Assembly (NCBI RefSeq): GCF_013372205.1
Contig: NZ_CP053831.1
Span: 558,001-622,000, forward strand
From: Campylobacter mucosalis
Lineage (GTDB): Bacteria > Campylobacterota > Campylobacteria > Campylobacterales > Campylobacteraceae
Direction of reading: 5' to 3'
DNA: 64,000 nucleotides
The notes beneath the pieces are model-generated. The model was not told the DNA's origin, did not search any database, and saw nothing but the letters and a program-made list of their open reading frames with translations. Both the position numbers and the translations under genes were made by a program. Every line of letters begins with the position of its first letter. Positions within the stretch are counted from its first letter, which is position 1. Of this stretch, positions 1 through 7,556 are shown piece after piece.

Positions 1-956
1 CAAACGCCGTGCCTTACGCTACTAGCTACTATGAAAGGCGTTGGGGCTTTTGTATCGCTAAAAACGAGCTTGACACGCTAGAAACTGGCACTTATCACGC
101 CGTGATAAAATCAAGCTTTAAAAAAGACGGACACCTAAGATACGCTAGAATTTTCATCCCAGCCACGCAAAAAACCGACGAAACTATCCTAATCTCAACC
201 TACCTTTGCCACCCACAAATGGCAAACAACGAGCTTTCAGGGCCTGTCGTGTGGGCAAATTTGGTGCGTTTTGTTAGGGGCTTAAACACTCGCCGTTACA
301 ATTATGAGTTTGTAATCACTCCTGAAACAATCGGCTCAATCTGCTATATCCACGAAAATTTCAGCCGTTTAAAGCAAAACGTAAAGGGCGGTTTTGTACT
401 AACTTGTATAGGCGATGAGCGTGAATACAGCCTTGTTTTAAGCCCAAATGAGCAAAGATTAAGCGATAAAATCGCACTTCACACGATAAAACACCGCACA
501 AACAAGCCAAAAATTTACAGCTTTAAAGAGCGTGGCAGCGATGAGAGACAATACAACACACCAGCTCTAGATTTGGGCGTTGTGGCACTAAGTCGCTCAA
601 AATTTGGCGAATACAAAGAGTATCACACCAGCCTTGATGATTTTAGTGTCGTTACAAAAAATGGGCTAAATGGCGGATTTTTATACGCTAGAAACTGCAT
701 TTTAAACCTTGAAACAAACGCAAAATTTGTGCTAAATACCATTTGTGAGCCAAATTTAGGCAAACGTGGGCTAATTAGAACGCTAAGTCTAGGCAAAAAT
801 CACGAAGCACAGATGATTTTACGTAACTTTTTAGCCTTTTGTGATGGCAAAAACGACACCTTAAAAATCGCAGAAATTTTAGGCGTTGAGCTTTATAAAC
901 TTCGCCCTATCATTGAAGTTTTATTAAAAAATAATTTAATAAAAGAGGTAAAATGA
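1..956 (+). CDS. DUF4910 aminopeptidase-like protein, 5' end outside window
   Basis: The reading frame is open from the left edge, and the usual family text PYxTSYYxRRWGFC begins at once, so the GTG at 9 is internal and the true start lies upstream. About 315 residues are visible. A likely metal site is the segment STYLCHPQMANNELSG (residues 63-78 counted from base 9), which resembles M28-type zinc peptidases. The last 40 residues look like a winged helix. The C. jejuni relative I recall is Cj1295, which is needed for a di-O-methylglyceric acid modification of pseudaminic acid on flagellin. The downstream adenylation, carrier, acyltransferase and methyltransferase genes fit such a pathway. 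The family is clear; the substrate is inferred. Confidence 0.8.
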   Translation, partial: NAVPYATSYYERRWGFCIAKNELDTLETGTYHAVIKSSFKKDGHLRYARIFIPATQKTDETILISTYLCHPQMANNELSGPVVWANLVRFVRGLNTRRYNYEFVITPETIGSICYIHENFSRLKQNVKGGFVLTCIGDEREYSLVLSPNEQRLSDKIALHTIKHRTNKPKIYSFKERGSDERQYNTPALDLGVVALSRSKFGEYKEYHTSLDDFSVVTKNGLNGGFLYARNCILNLETNAKFVLNTICEPNLGKRGLIRTLSLGKNHEAQMILRNFLAFCDGKNDTLKIAEILGVELYKLRPIIEVLLKNNLIKEVK

Positions 957-1012
957 GAGAGTTAATTAGCACCTTTGAGATAAAAAGGGCGATAAATATG
1001 CGTATAATTTAA
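953..1012 (+). pseudogene. 19-residue stub of a lost gene, ATGA-coupled to the DUF4910 gene
   Basis: An ATG overlaps the upstream stop as ATGA, the normal coupling in this locus, and opens a frame of only 19 codons (MRELISTFEIKRAINMRII) before TAA at 1010-1012. It looks like the N-terminus of a former operon member removed when the following Fic gene arrived. It is too short to assign to a family and may instead be a chance frame. Confidence 0.35.
1003..1008 (+). promoter_or_regulatory. -10 box, candidate promoter for the Fic gene
   Basis: TATAAT stands 53 bases before the Fic start codon, in the short gap after the DUF4910 gene. It would allow Fic to be expressed apart from the glycan operon. 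No clear -35 is seen, which is normal for Campylobacter sigma-70 promoters. Confidence 0.4.
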
Positions 1013-1061
1013 CGAATATGGTATTATATCTTTACTAAAAGAATACAAAATAAGGATAAAA

Positions 1062-1814
1062 ATGACCCAAGAAGAAAATATCTTTTTTGCTAAACGAAAT
1101 TTGGTGGATAGCATTTGGAAGTCGGCTAACTTAGAGGGGATAAATATTACTTTTCCTGAAACTCAAATGATAATAAGTGGGTTTAGCGTGGGCGGCAAGA
1201 CCATTGAAGAAATAACGATAATTACTAATTTAAAAAGGGCGTGGGAGTATCTTTTTGCGACAATAAATGATGAAGTAAATCTAGACTATTTACAAGATAT
1301 TCATAGATTAGTTGGCAGGGACGTAGTCCTAAATTTTGGCTTTTTAAGAACGACTAATGTTAAAATTTCAGGGACTAACTACGCCCCTGTTTTGCCAGTA
1401 GATTATGAAGTAAGAGCCAAAATAGATGAGATATTAAGTAGCGATAACAAGCTAGACGTCGCACTAGATATGATGCTTTATATCGCACGCTCACAGCTAT
1501 TTTTTGACGGCAATAAAAGAACAGCAATGCTTACGGCTAATAAAATTCTAATCCAAAATGGGCTAGGCATACTCTCGGTTAGCAAAGATAATATGATTGA
1601 ATTTTTTACTAAACTTGTAAAATTTTATGAAACAAACGATAGTCAAGAGATTAAGGTATTTTGCAAAGAAAAGTGTATAGAAACACTTAAATTTCAAGAC
1701 AATGGTCACGAGAATAAAAATAAACAAAGTAGTTGCGTGTCTAAAAACACAAATAAATTTTTAATACAAAGCACGAAATTTACACAAATGGGGAGGGGTA
1801 GTGCGAGTTTATAA
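1062..1814 (+). CDS. Fic/Fido domain protein with His-to-Gln change in the Fic motif
   Basis: The 250-residue protein carries the Fic core as QLFFDGNKRT at residues 145-154. The canonical motif is HxFx(D/E)GNxxR, so the catalytic histidine is replaced by Gln145 while the phosphate-binding part is intact. An N-terminal SANLEG (21-26) fits the inhibitory-helix motif (S/T)xxxE(G/N), here placed before the Fic core. The ribosome site is AAGGAT before ATG 1062. The last 40 residues are rich in K, N, S and Q and look unlike the family, so the natural end may have been lost. It lies between the DUF4910 gene and the adenylation gene. Fic enzymes usually move AMP onto target proteins; whether this variant does is uncertain. 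Confidence 0.85.
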   Translation: MTQEENIFFAKRNLVDSIWKSANLEGINITFPETQMIISGFSVGGKTIEEITIITNLKRAWEYLFATINDEVNLDYLQDIHRLVGRDVVLNFGFLRTTNVKISGTNYAPVLPVDYEVRAKIDEILSSDNKLDVALDMMLYIARSQLFFDGNKRTAMLTANKILIQNGLGILSVSKDNMIEFFTKLVKFYETNDSQEIKVFCKEKCIETLKFQDNGHENKNKQSSCVSKNTNKFLIQSTKFTQMGRGSASL

Positions 1815-1838
1815 CGCCCCTTATGAAAGGGTGGCATA

Positions 1839-3326
1839 ATGAAACACGTTAGCGAGTTTTTAAGGCTTAGTGCTAAAAATTTTAGCACTAAAACGGCAGT
1901 TGTTTGTGGCGATAAGAGCATTAATTTTAAGGTGCTTGATGAGTTAAGCGACAAGGTCGCAAGTGAAATTTTAAGAGCAAATATCAAAAAAGAGCCGATT
2001 TTTATCCTTTTACCAAAGGATATTTGGTGCATTGTGGCGTTTTTTGGCGTGATAAAAAGTGGGAATTTTTACGCAATAATTGATGAAAACAGCCCAAAAG
2101 AACGCCTTTTAAGCGTAACTCACAAGATTAAGCCAAAGCTATTAATTACAAGTAAAAATTTTGATTTTAGCTTTTTAAATATCAAAACGATTTTTGATAG
2201 CGATTTTAAAAATTTCAAAACTGATACAGCACTTTTAAACACCGCAAAATCCACATTTTTAGACGTTGATTTAGCCTATATTTTATTTACATCTGGCTCA
2301 ACTGGCACACCAAAGGGGTTTGCTGTAAATCATAAAAATTTAATTGATTATGCCACGTGGGCAGTTGAGTGTTTTGGCATAAATAGCACTGATAACGTGG
2401 CAAATCAGGCACATTTTCACTTTGATAAATCAGTCCTTGATATCTACCCAAGCATTCTTAGCGGTGCTACGCTTCACATTTTAAAGGGTCAAGACTGGGC
2501 GTTTCCAGATAAAATTATGGGGTATTTTAAGGATAAAAATATCACTCAAACTGGCATTACACCCCAAATCATTAACTATTTTGCAAATACAAACGCCCTA
2601 ATCGCCCTGCCACATTTAAAGCGTGTCTTTATCTCTGGCGAAATTACCCCAGTAAAACAGGTAAAAATGTGGATAAATGCCTACAAAAACGCCAAAATCA
2701 TCAACCTTTATGGTGCTAGTGAAATCACTGGGGTTTGCTCGTATTTTGTGTGCGAAAGAGAGCTTAAAGATGATGAGATACTACCCATTGGCAAGGCGTG
2801 TGAAAACACCGAAATTTTACTGCTTAGCGATGATTTAAACCAAATTTTCACGCCATATAAAAAGGGCGAAATTTACGTTCGTGGCAGTTGCGTTTCTAGC
2901 GGATATTATAATGATAATGAGCTTACAAAAATGGCTTTCGTGCAAAATCCGCTAAACGATAAATTTATTGATTTGGTTTATAAAACCGGCGATATTGGTT
3001 ATTTTAATGAAAATTACGAGCTAGTTTGTGCTGGACGTGCTGATAATCAGATTAAGCTAAAAGGACACAGGATAGAACTTGGCGAGATTGAGTGCGTTTT
3101 AAGCACACACGAGGGGGTTAAAAACGTCGCTTGTGTATTTGAAAATGAGCGAATTTTTGCCTTTTATGAGAGCGAGATTGAGCTTGATTTACGAGAATTT
3201 TTAAGCATCAAACTACCAAAATATATGCTCCCACGCCATTTTATTAGAGTTAGTAAATTTAAATTAAACAACAACACAAAAATTGACAGAAAAATTTTAA
3301 AACAGATTGCAAAGGATTTTAAATGA
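1839..3326 (+). CDS. AMP-binding adenylation enzyme (amino-acid or acyl activating)
   Basis: At 495 residues this is a free-standing NRPS-type adenylation domain. Core motifs run in order: A3 TSGSTGTPKG (151-160), A4 HFDKSVLDIY (about 194-203), A5 NLYGASE (about 290), A7 YKTGDIGYF, A8 GRADNQIKLKGHRIELGE and A10 TKIDRK near the end, with the catalytic lysine. It should activate an amino or hydroxy acid with ATP and load it on the carrier protein coded by the next gene, whose ATG overlaps this stop. It resembles the Cj1307 amino-acid activating enzyme of the C. jejuni flagellar glycosylation locus. The substrate cannot be read from the sequence. Confidence 0.9.
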   Translation: MKHVSEFLRLSAKNFSTKTAVVCGDKSINFKVLDELSDKVASEILRANIKKEPIFILLPKDIWCIVAFFGVIKSGNFYAIIDENSPKERLLSVTHKIKPKLLITSKNFDFSFLNIKTIFDSDFKNFKTDTALLNTAKSTFLDVDLAYILFTSGSTGTPKGFAVNHKNLIDYATWAVECFGINSTDNVANQAHFHFDKSVLDIYPSILSGATLHILKGQDWAFPDKIMGYFKDKNITQTGITPQIINYFANTNALIALPHLKRVFISGEITPVKQVKMWINAYKNAKIINLYGASEITGVCSYFVCERELKDDEILPIGKACENTEILLLSDDLNQIFTPYKKGEIYVRGSCVSSGYYNDNELTKMAFVQNPLNDKFIDLVYKTGDIGYFNENYELVCAGRADNQIKLKGHRIELGEIECVLSTHEGVKNVACVFENERIFAFYESEIELDLREFLSIKLPKYMLPRHFIRVSKFKLNNNTKIDRKILKQIAKDFK

Positions 3327-3550
3327 ACGAGGTTGAAAATTTATTTAAAAGGCTTGGCAAAAGCCACATAAAAGCTGATGATACCGATATTTTAGGGCGT
3401 GGGCTAATTGACAGCCTTGATGTTATGGAGCTTATTGAGATGATAGCAGAGCTTAGCGGTAAATCCGTGCCTTCAAGGCTAATTAGAGCTGAAAATTTCA
3501 GCGATTTTAACGCCATTTTAAATCTCATTGAAAGCGTGAAAAATGCTTAG
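3323..3550 (+). CDS. acyl/peptidyl carrier protein
   Basis: This 75-residue acidic protein has the carrier motif GLIDSLDVMELI, with Ser31 as the expected phosphopantetheine site. The ATGA overlap with the adenylation gene and an 8-base overlap with the following acyltransferase show tight coupling. The neighbours suggest that it carries the residue activated by the upstream enzyme and passes it to a sugar or an intermediate. It resembles Cj1308 of C. jejuni and differs from the housekeeping AcpP in length and motif context. Confidence 0.92.
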   Translation: MNEVENLFKRLGKSHIKADDTDILGRGLIDSLDVMELIEMIAELSGKSVPSRLIRAENFSDFNAILNLIESVKNA

Positions 3551-4313
3551 TTTTGAAGGCAAAATTTACACAAAAGATGAGCTAATTACCACGCTAAAAT
3601 CTCTTGGGATTAAAAATGGCGATACTCTTTTAATCCACGCTGAGCTGTTTAGGCTTGGTAAAATCACAAATAAAAGCCGATTTTTAGGCGATTTGGTTGA
3701 TTGTTTTTTAAGCGTGGTGGGTAAAAACGGCACGATAGTAATGCCAACATTTACATATAGTTTTTGTCGTAATGAGGTCTATGATAAGCTAAACTCAAAA
3801 AGCACCGTTGGGGTTTTAAGCGAGTATTTTAGGCATTTAGGCGGTGTTGTAAGGACTGATGATCCGATTTTTTCATTTGCAATTTACGGCAAGGATAAAG
3901 ATGAGTATTTAAAGCCTACAACTAGCTGTTTTGGTGAGGGTTGTGTCTATGAAATTTTGCACAAAAAGGGGGCTAAGTTTCTTTGTTTTGGCGATGCTAG
4001 CAAGGGCTGGACATTTTATCTTTATGCCGAGCAAAAAATTGGCGTTAGCTACCGATATTTTAAGGAATTTAGCGGTGATTTTATTGATGAAAACGGCGTA
4101 AAAAGCCACAAAAGCATAAAATATTTTGTAAGAAAGCTTGAAGCTAAAAGTATTCTTGATAAGCAAAAACAGATAAAAATGCTAAAAGATAGTGGCAATT
4201 TTAACTACGCAAAATTTGGCGGAGGTGATATGGTTTTAATTGATTTAGCTAGGTATTATGACACTTTTAAAAGTGTCATAAAAGCCGATGAAAACACACT
4301 TTTAAAGGAGTAG
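3543..4313 (+). CDS. AAC(3)-family N-acyltransferase
   Basis: The 256-residue protein matches the aminoglycoside 3-N-acetyltransferase fold family: GDTLLIHAELFRLG near residue 26, MPTFTYSF (about 73-80), STVGVLSEYFR, and RTDDPIFSFAIYG around residue 107. Members in polysaccharide and flagellar clusters act on sugar amines rather than on drugs, and this gene sits directly behind a carrier protein, so it may use a carrier-bound or CoA-bound acyl group. I would not call it a resistance gene. The start overlaps the carrier gene by 8 bases. Confidence 0.85.
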   Translation: MLSFEGKIYTKDELITTLKSLGIKNGDTLLIHAELFRLGKITNKSRFLGDLVDCFLSVVGKNGTIVMPTFTYSFCRNEVYDKLNSKSTVGVLSEYFRHLGGVVRTDDPIFSFAIYGKDKDEYLKPTTSCFGEGCVYEILHKKGAKFLCFGDASKGWTFYLYAEQKIGVSYRYFKEFSGDFIDENGVKSHKSIKYFVRKLEAKSILDKQKQIKMLKDSGNFNYAKFGGGDMVLIDLARYYDTFKSVIKADENTLLKE

Positions 4314-4314
4314 T

Positions 4315-4728
4315 ATGAAAAAATTTGCAGATGATAATATCGCTGCTTTTGTGTTTAGAAATCTAAAACGAGGCAGTAAAATTTTAAGGCTAGATAGCGA
4401 TAATATCTACACCGATTTTTTAAACCAAAATGGCTTTGAAACAACCGCTGATTTTAGTAAAAAAGTTGATGGTATTTTTGGCTTTATTGGCTTTGATATA
4501 AAACTGATACCAAATGCCTTTAATGCCTTAAAAAACGACACAAAAGCCATTTTTTGCTTTATTGATAAAGATGATTTTAGGGCTAAAAATATTACGCCAT
4601 TTAGCAAAGATGAGGTTAGAAAAATTTTGCGTGATTTTGATGATTTGTATATTGAAAGTATTGTTTTAAACGCAAAAAATAGCACCGAGCTTCATAAAAT
4701 TTACGTGGCAATTGCCAGAAAGGATTAA
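4315..4728 (+). CDS. small protein, degenerate methyltransferase-like
   Basis: A 137-residue protein that I do not recognise as a named family. The order of elements recalls a reduced class I methyltransferase: GSKILRLDSDN (about 21-31) stands where motif I would be but lacks the glycine pattern for SAM, then FLNQNGFET, then a C-terminal run (FSKDEVRKILRDFDDLYI) like the end of the methyltransferase coded next. It starts one base after the acyltransferase stop and ends two bases before the next gene, so it belongs to the operon. It may be a non-catalytic partner of that enzyme. Confidence 0.6.
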   Translation: MKKFADDNIAAFVFRNLKRGSKILRLDSDNIYTDFLNQNGFETTADFSKKVDGIFGFIGFDIKLIPNAFNALKNDTKAIFCFIDKDDFRAKNITPFSKDEVRKILRDFDDLYIESIVLNAKNSTELHKIYVAIARKD

Positions 4729-4730
4729 TC

Positions 4731-5423
4731 TTGAAAAATCAAAAAATGGGGGGGGGTTACGGCTTGATTTACTGGGATAAAAATTACCAAAATAGCCAAA
4801 ATCCGACCTATCCAGTAAGCTATGTAACAGATTTTGCATTTAGCTATTTAAAAAGCGAAGCAAAAGTGCTTGATTTAGGTTGTGGGGCTGGTAGGCACGT
4901 TAGTTTTTTGGCACAAAATGGCTTTAAAGCGTATGGGTGTGACTACTCAAAAGACGGGATAAAAAGCACGCAAAACCTGCTAAAAAGTCAAAATTTAAGT
5001 GCGGACTTAAAGGTTTGTAATATGCTATCTTTGCCTTATGAAGATGAGTTTTTTGACGGGCTTATAAATTATGGTGTTTTAATGTATGCTGGGAGCAAAG
5101 AGCGAATTTTAAGGGCTGTTGATGAAATTTACAGGGTGCTAAAAACTGGCGGTGTGGCGTTTTTTCAGTTTAGAAATTTGGGTGATGACAGATATAAAAC
5201 TGGGATTTTAAAGTCAAAATACGAGGTCATCACAAATCAGCAAAAAGGCAAAATGGGCTTTGATGAAAACGGCGTTGAGATTTACTACTTTGACAGAGAT
5301 AAAGTTAAACGAATATTTAATAAATTTGAAATTTTAGAGATAAATGAGGTTAGCCGAAGTTACGATGATGACAGCTACAAAATCAGCTATTTTTTAGTTA
5401 TTTTAAAAAAAGGATGTCAATGA
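4731..5423 (+). CDS. SAM-dependent methyltransferase, phase-variable
   Basis: Motif I is VLDLGCGAG (residues 46-54), followed by GFKAYGCDYS, typical of class I methyltransferases. TTG at 4731 is the likely start, with AAGGA about six bases upstream; an in-frame ATG at 4746 also lies before the G tract. Nine G residues (4748-4756) code for Met-Gly-Gly-Gly at residues 6-9. At G9 the frame runs to the stop at 5421-5423, so the gene is ON in this assembly; one base more or less would end translation early. It closes the glycan operon and probably O-methylates a surface sugar or its side chain. Confidence 0.9.
   Translation: MKNQKMGGGYGLIYWDKNYQNSQNPTYPVSYVTDFAFSYLKSEAKVLDLGCGAGRHVSFLAQNGFKAYGCDYSKDGIKSTQNLLKSQNLSADLKVCNMLSLPYEDEFFDGLINYGVLMYAGSKERILRAVDEIYRVLKTGGVAFFQFRNLGDDRYKTGILKSKYEVITNQQKGKMGFDENGVEIYYFDRDKVKRIFNKFEILEINEVSRSYDDDSYKISYFLVILKKGCQ
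4748..4756 (+). repeat. poly-G(9) contingency tract
   Basis: Nine consecutive G residues lie near the 5' end of the methyltransferase gene. Poly-G tracts of 8-11 inside surface-structure genes are the standard phase-variation device of Campylobacter. I noticed no other G or C run of this length in the window. Confidence 0.9.
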
Positions 5424-5481
5424 ATAGAAAGAGGTTGAAAACTTTCGCTCTGACGTAGTTGGAGCGTGGTTTTACGCGTAT

Positions 5482-6696
5482 TTATTTTCTTTTACGCCTT
5501 GAGCGTCTAGTATTTTTTTGCAATGAGTCTTTTAATATCCAAGCAGTTATTAAATTTACTAGGAAAAATGCAACAAAAATATATAAAATTTGGCTATATG
5601 AGCCAAGATACTCTTTGCCAAGCGAGATCATAAGTGGCCCAACAAGCCCTGCTATGCCCCAAGCAGTAAGTATGACGCCGTGTATAGTTGAGAGATATTT
5701 GTTGCCAAATAGATCTGATAGATAGGCAGGCAAACACGAAAAGCCACCACCATAGCACGAGATGATGATAAGTATAAAAATTTCAAATAAAAATTCATTT
5801 GTTGTACTAGCTAAAAAGAAAAATAGTGTTGATTGTATGAGAAAAAAGACTATGTATGTGTAAGGACGTGTTATGAGATCTGAAAAACTCGCCCACAAAA
5901 TTCGCCCAGTACCGTTAATAAGACCTATCACACCAACTAAAGCAGCCGCGCGCTCTGGCGTGTAACCAACGATCTCTTGTGCCATTGGCGATACCATACT
6001 AAGCAGAGCTATGCCACACGAGATATTTATGAATATCATACTCCACAAAGCTCTAAATTGCCACGTTTTATAGATCTCTTTTGGGTCCAAATTTTGATGG
6101 GTATTTTCAGTCTCTTTGTGATCATCTGGTGCTTTTAAGTAGAGCGAACCAGCGGTCATTGCCACGGCATAAACGCCACCTAGAATGATAAAATTTAATA
6201 TCAAACTAAACTCATCTACTAAATATCTCATGAGTGGTGCGGCAATTAGCGAGGCAAAGCCAAAGCTCATTATCGCAAGTCCTGTGGCAAAACCTTTGTG
6301 GCGGGGGAAGTATTTTACGAGGGTAGAAACTGGCGTAACATAGCCTATACCAAGTCCAATGCCGCCTATAACGCCATAAAAAATATAGAGTAGCCACACA
6401 CTAGATATATGTAGTGCAAATGCCGAACCAAACAGCCCTATTGTAAAACAGGCAGTCGATATAAGTCCAGTGACTTTTGGACCATACCGCTCGACATATT
6501 TGCCAAAGACCCCAGCTGAAAGCCCTAAAAATAAAATAGAGAGTGAAAATGTAAAAGTAACAGCTGTTCTTGACCAGCCAGTGGCGTTCATAATAGGCAA
6601 GACTAACACCGACCACGCATACACTGAGCCGATAGAAATATGTATCGCAGAAGCTGATAAAGCGATTAGCCATTTGTTGCGTTTTAAAGCCTTCAT
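5482..6696 (-). CDS. MFS transporter, OxlT/oxalate-formate antiporter type
   Basis: About 404 residues with 12 predicted membrane segments. Family text includes SIGSVYAWSVLVLPI in helix 1, FGKYVERYGP in the 2-3 loop and GGIGLGIGYVTPVS in helix 4, as in the OFA group that moves oxalate/formate or lactate and pyruvate. I place the start at ATG 6696, preceded by AGGGAGA at ideal spacing; a frame-extending TTG at 6714 lacks a ribosome site. The gene stands alone, convergent with the glycan operon and divergent from racR. The substrate is not readable; a monocarboxylate is a guess. Confidence 0.85.
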   Translation of the reverse strand: MKALKRNKWLIALSASAIHISIGSVYAWSVLVLPIMNATGWSRTAVTFTFSLSILFLGLSAGVFGKYVERYGPKVTGLISTACFTIGLFGSAFALHISSVWLLYIFYGVIGGIGLGIGYVTPVSTLVKYFPRHKGFATGLAIMSFGFASLIAAPLMRYLVDEFSLILNFIILGGVYAVAMTAGSLYLKAPDDHKETENTHQNLDPKEIYKTWQFRALWSMIFINISCGIALLSMVSPMAQEIVGYTPERAAALVGVIGLINGTGRILWASFSDLITRPYTYIVFFLIQSTLFFFLASTTNEFLFEIFILIIISCYGGGFSCLPAYLSDLFGNKYLSTIHGVILTAWGIAGLVGPLMISLGKEYLGSYSQILYIFVAFFLVNLITAWILKDSLQKNTRRSRRKRK

Positions 6697-6852
6697 ATCT
6701 CTCCCTGTTTGCAAATTTGCTTATTATATTGCCAAATTTTGCCTTTAAATTGCGAGTAAAAAATCTGTTAGTGTAAAATTTTAAGCCAAGTATGATGAGT
6801 ATATTTTTTGTATTTTTGCCAAATTTATAACTATCGGTTTATCATTTTTTTG

Positions 6853-6858
6853 TATAAT
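6853..6858 (+). promoter_or_regulatory. -10 box of the racRS promoter
   Basis: TATAAT preceded by TTG (an extended -10) lies 26 bases before the racR ATG, with AAAGGATAG as ribosome site in between. Upstream bases are T-rich without a strong -35, as usual in Campylobacter. Confidence 0.6.
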
Positions 6859-6884
6859 TTAGTAAAAATTATAAAGGATAGACA

Positions 6885-7556
6885 ATGGTAAATGTTTTAA
6901 TGATAGAAGATGATGCTGAATTTGCTCAGATTTTATCTGAGTATTTGGAGAATTTTAATATCAAGGTCACAAATTTTGAAGACCCATATTTGGGCATTAG
7001 TGCTGGTATTAAGAATTTTGATCTGCTTATACTTGACCTTACGCTTCCAGGTATTGACGGACTTGAGGTTTGCAAAGAAATTCGTGCAAAATATGACATA
7101 CCTATCATCATTAGCTCTGCTCGTTCAGACATTAGTGATAAGGTTGTCGGACTTCAGCTTGGGGCTGATGACTATTTGCCAAAACCTTACGATCCAAAAG
7201 AGATGTATGCTCGTATCACAAGCCTAATACGCAGATATAAAAAGACCAACGAAGTTGTAGAAGAGGTCGCAGATAGCGCGTTTAGGATAGACGAAAAGCG
7301 TCATGAAATTTTCTTTAATAATGAATCGCTAGTTCTAACTCCTGCTGAGTTTGAAATTCTAAGCTATCTTATAAAGCAACATAGTTTTTCTGTGTCTCGT
7401 GAGCAATTAGTTTATAACTGCAAAAGCTTAAAAGATAAGGATTCAAAGAGTCTTGATGTTATTATCGGACGCTTAAGAGCTAAAATCGGCGATAGCTCAA
7501 AGTCGCCAAAACACATATTTTCGGTGCGTGGTATAGGCTATAAACTAATCGGATGA
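6885..7556 (+). CDS. racR: OmpR-family response regulator RacR
   Basis: The 223-residue protein has a receiver domain with acidic pocket E8-D9-D10, phosphoacceptor D51 in LILDLTLPG and K100 in LPKPY. A winged-helix DNA-binding domain follows from about residue 130 (LTPAEFEILSYLI, LDVIIGRLRAKIG, VRGIGYKLIG). The order racR-racS-recR is the same as in C. jejuni, where RacR controls growth at 42 degrees, chicken colonisation and electron-acceptor genes. The stop overlaps the racS start by four bases. Confidence 0.9.
   Translation: MVNVLMIEDDAEFAQILSEYLENFNIKVTNFEDPYLGISAGIKNFDLLILDLTLPGIDGLEVCKEIRAKYDIPIIISSARSDISDKVVGLQLGADDYLPKPYDPKEMYARITSLIRRYKKTNEVVEEVADSAFRIDEKRHEIFFNNESLVLTPAEFEILSYLIKQHSFSVSREQLVYNCKSLKDKDSKSLDVIIGRLRAKIGDSSKSPKHIFSVRGIGYKLIG

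Noticed and set aside
1706-2032. A 108-codon minus-strand frame across the Fic/adenylation junction
   Set aside because: It overlaps two real genes on the plus strand and has no ribosome site or motif.
3543-4313. Aminoglycoside resistance gene
   Set aside because: The protein belongs to the AAC(3) fold family, but its position behind a carrier protein in a glycan locus argues for a biosynthetic acyltransferase.
6714-6714. Upstream TTG start for the MFS transporter
   Set aside because: ATG 6696 has the ribosome site AGGGAGA at correct spacing; the TTG has none.
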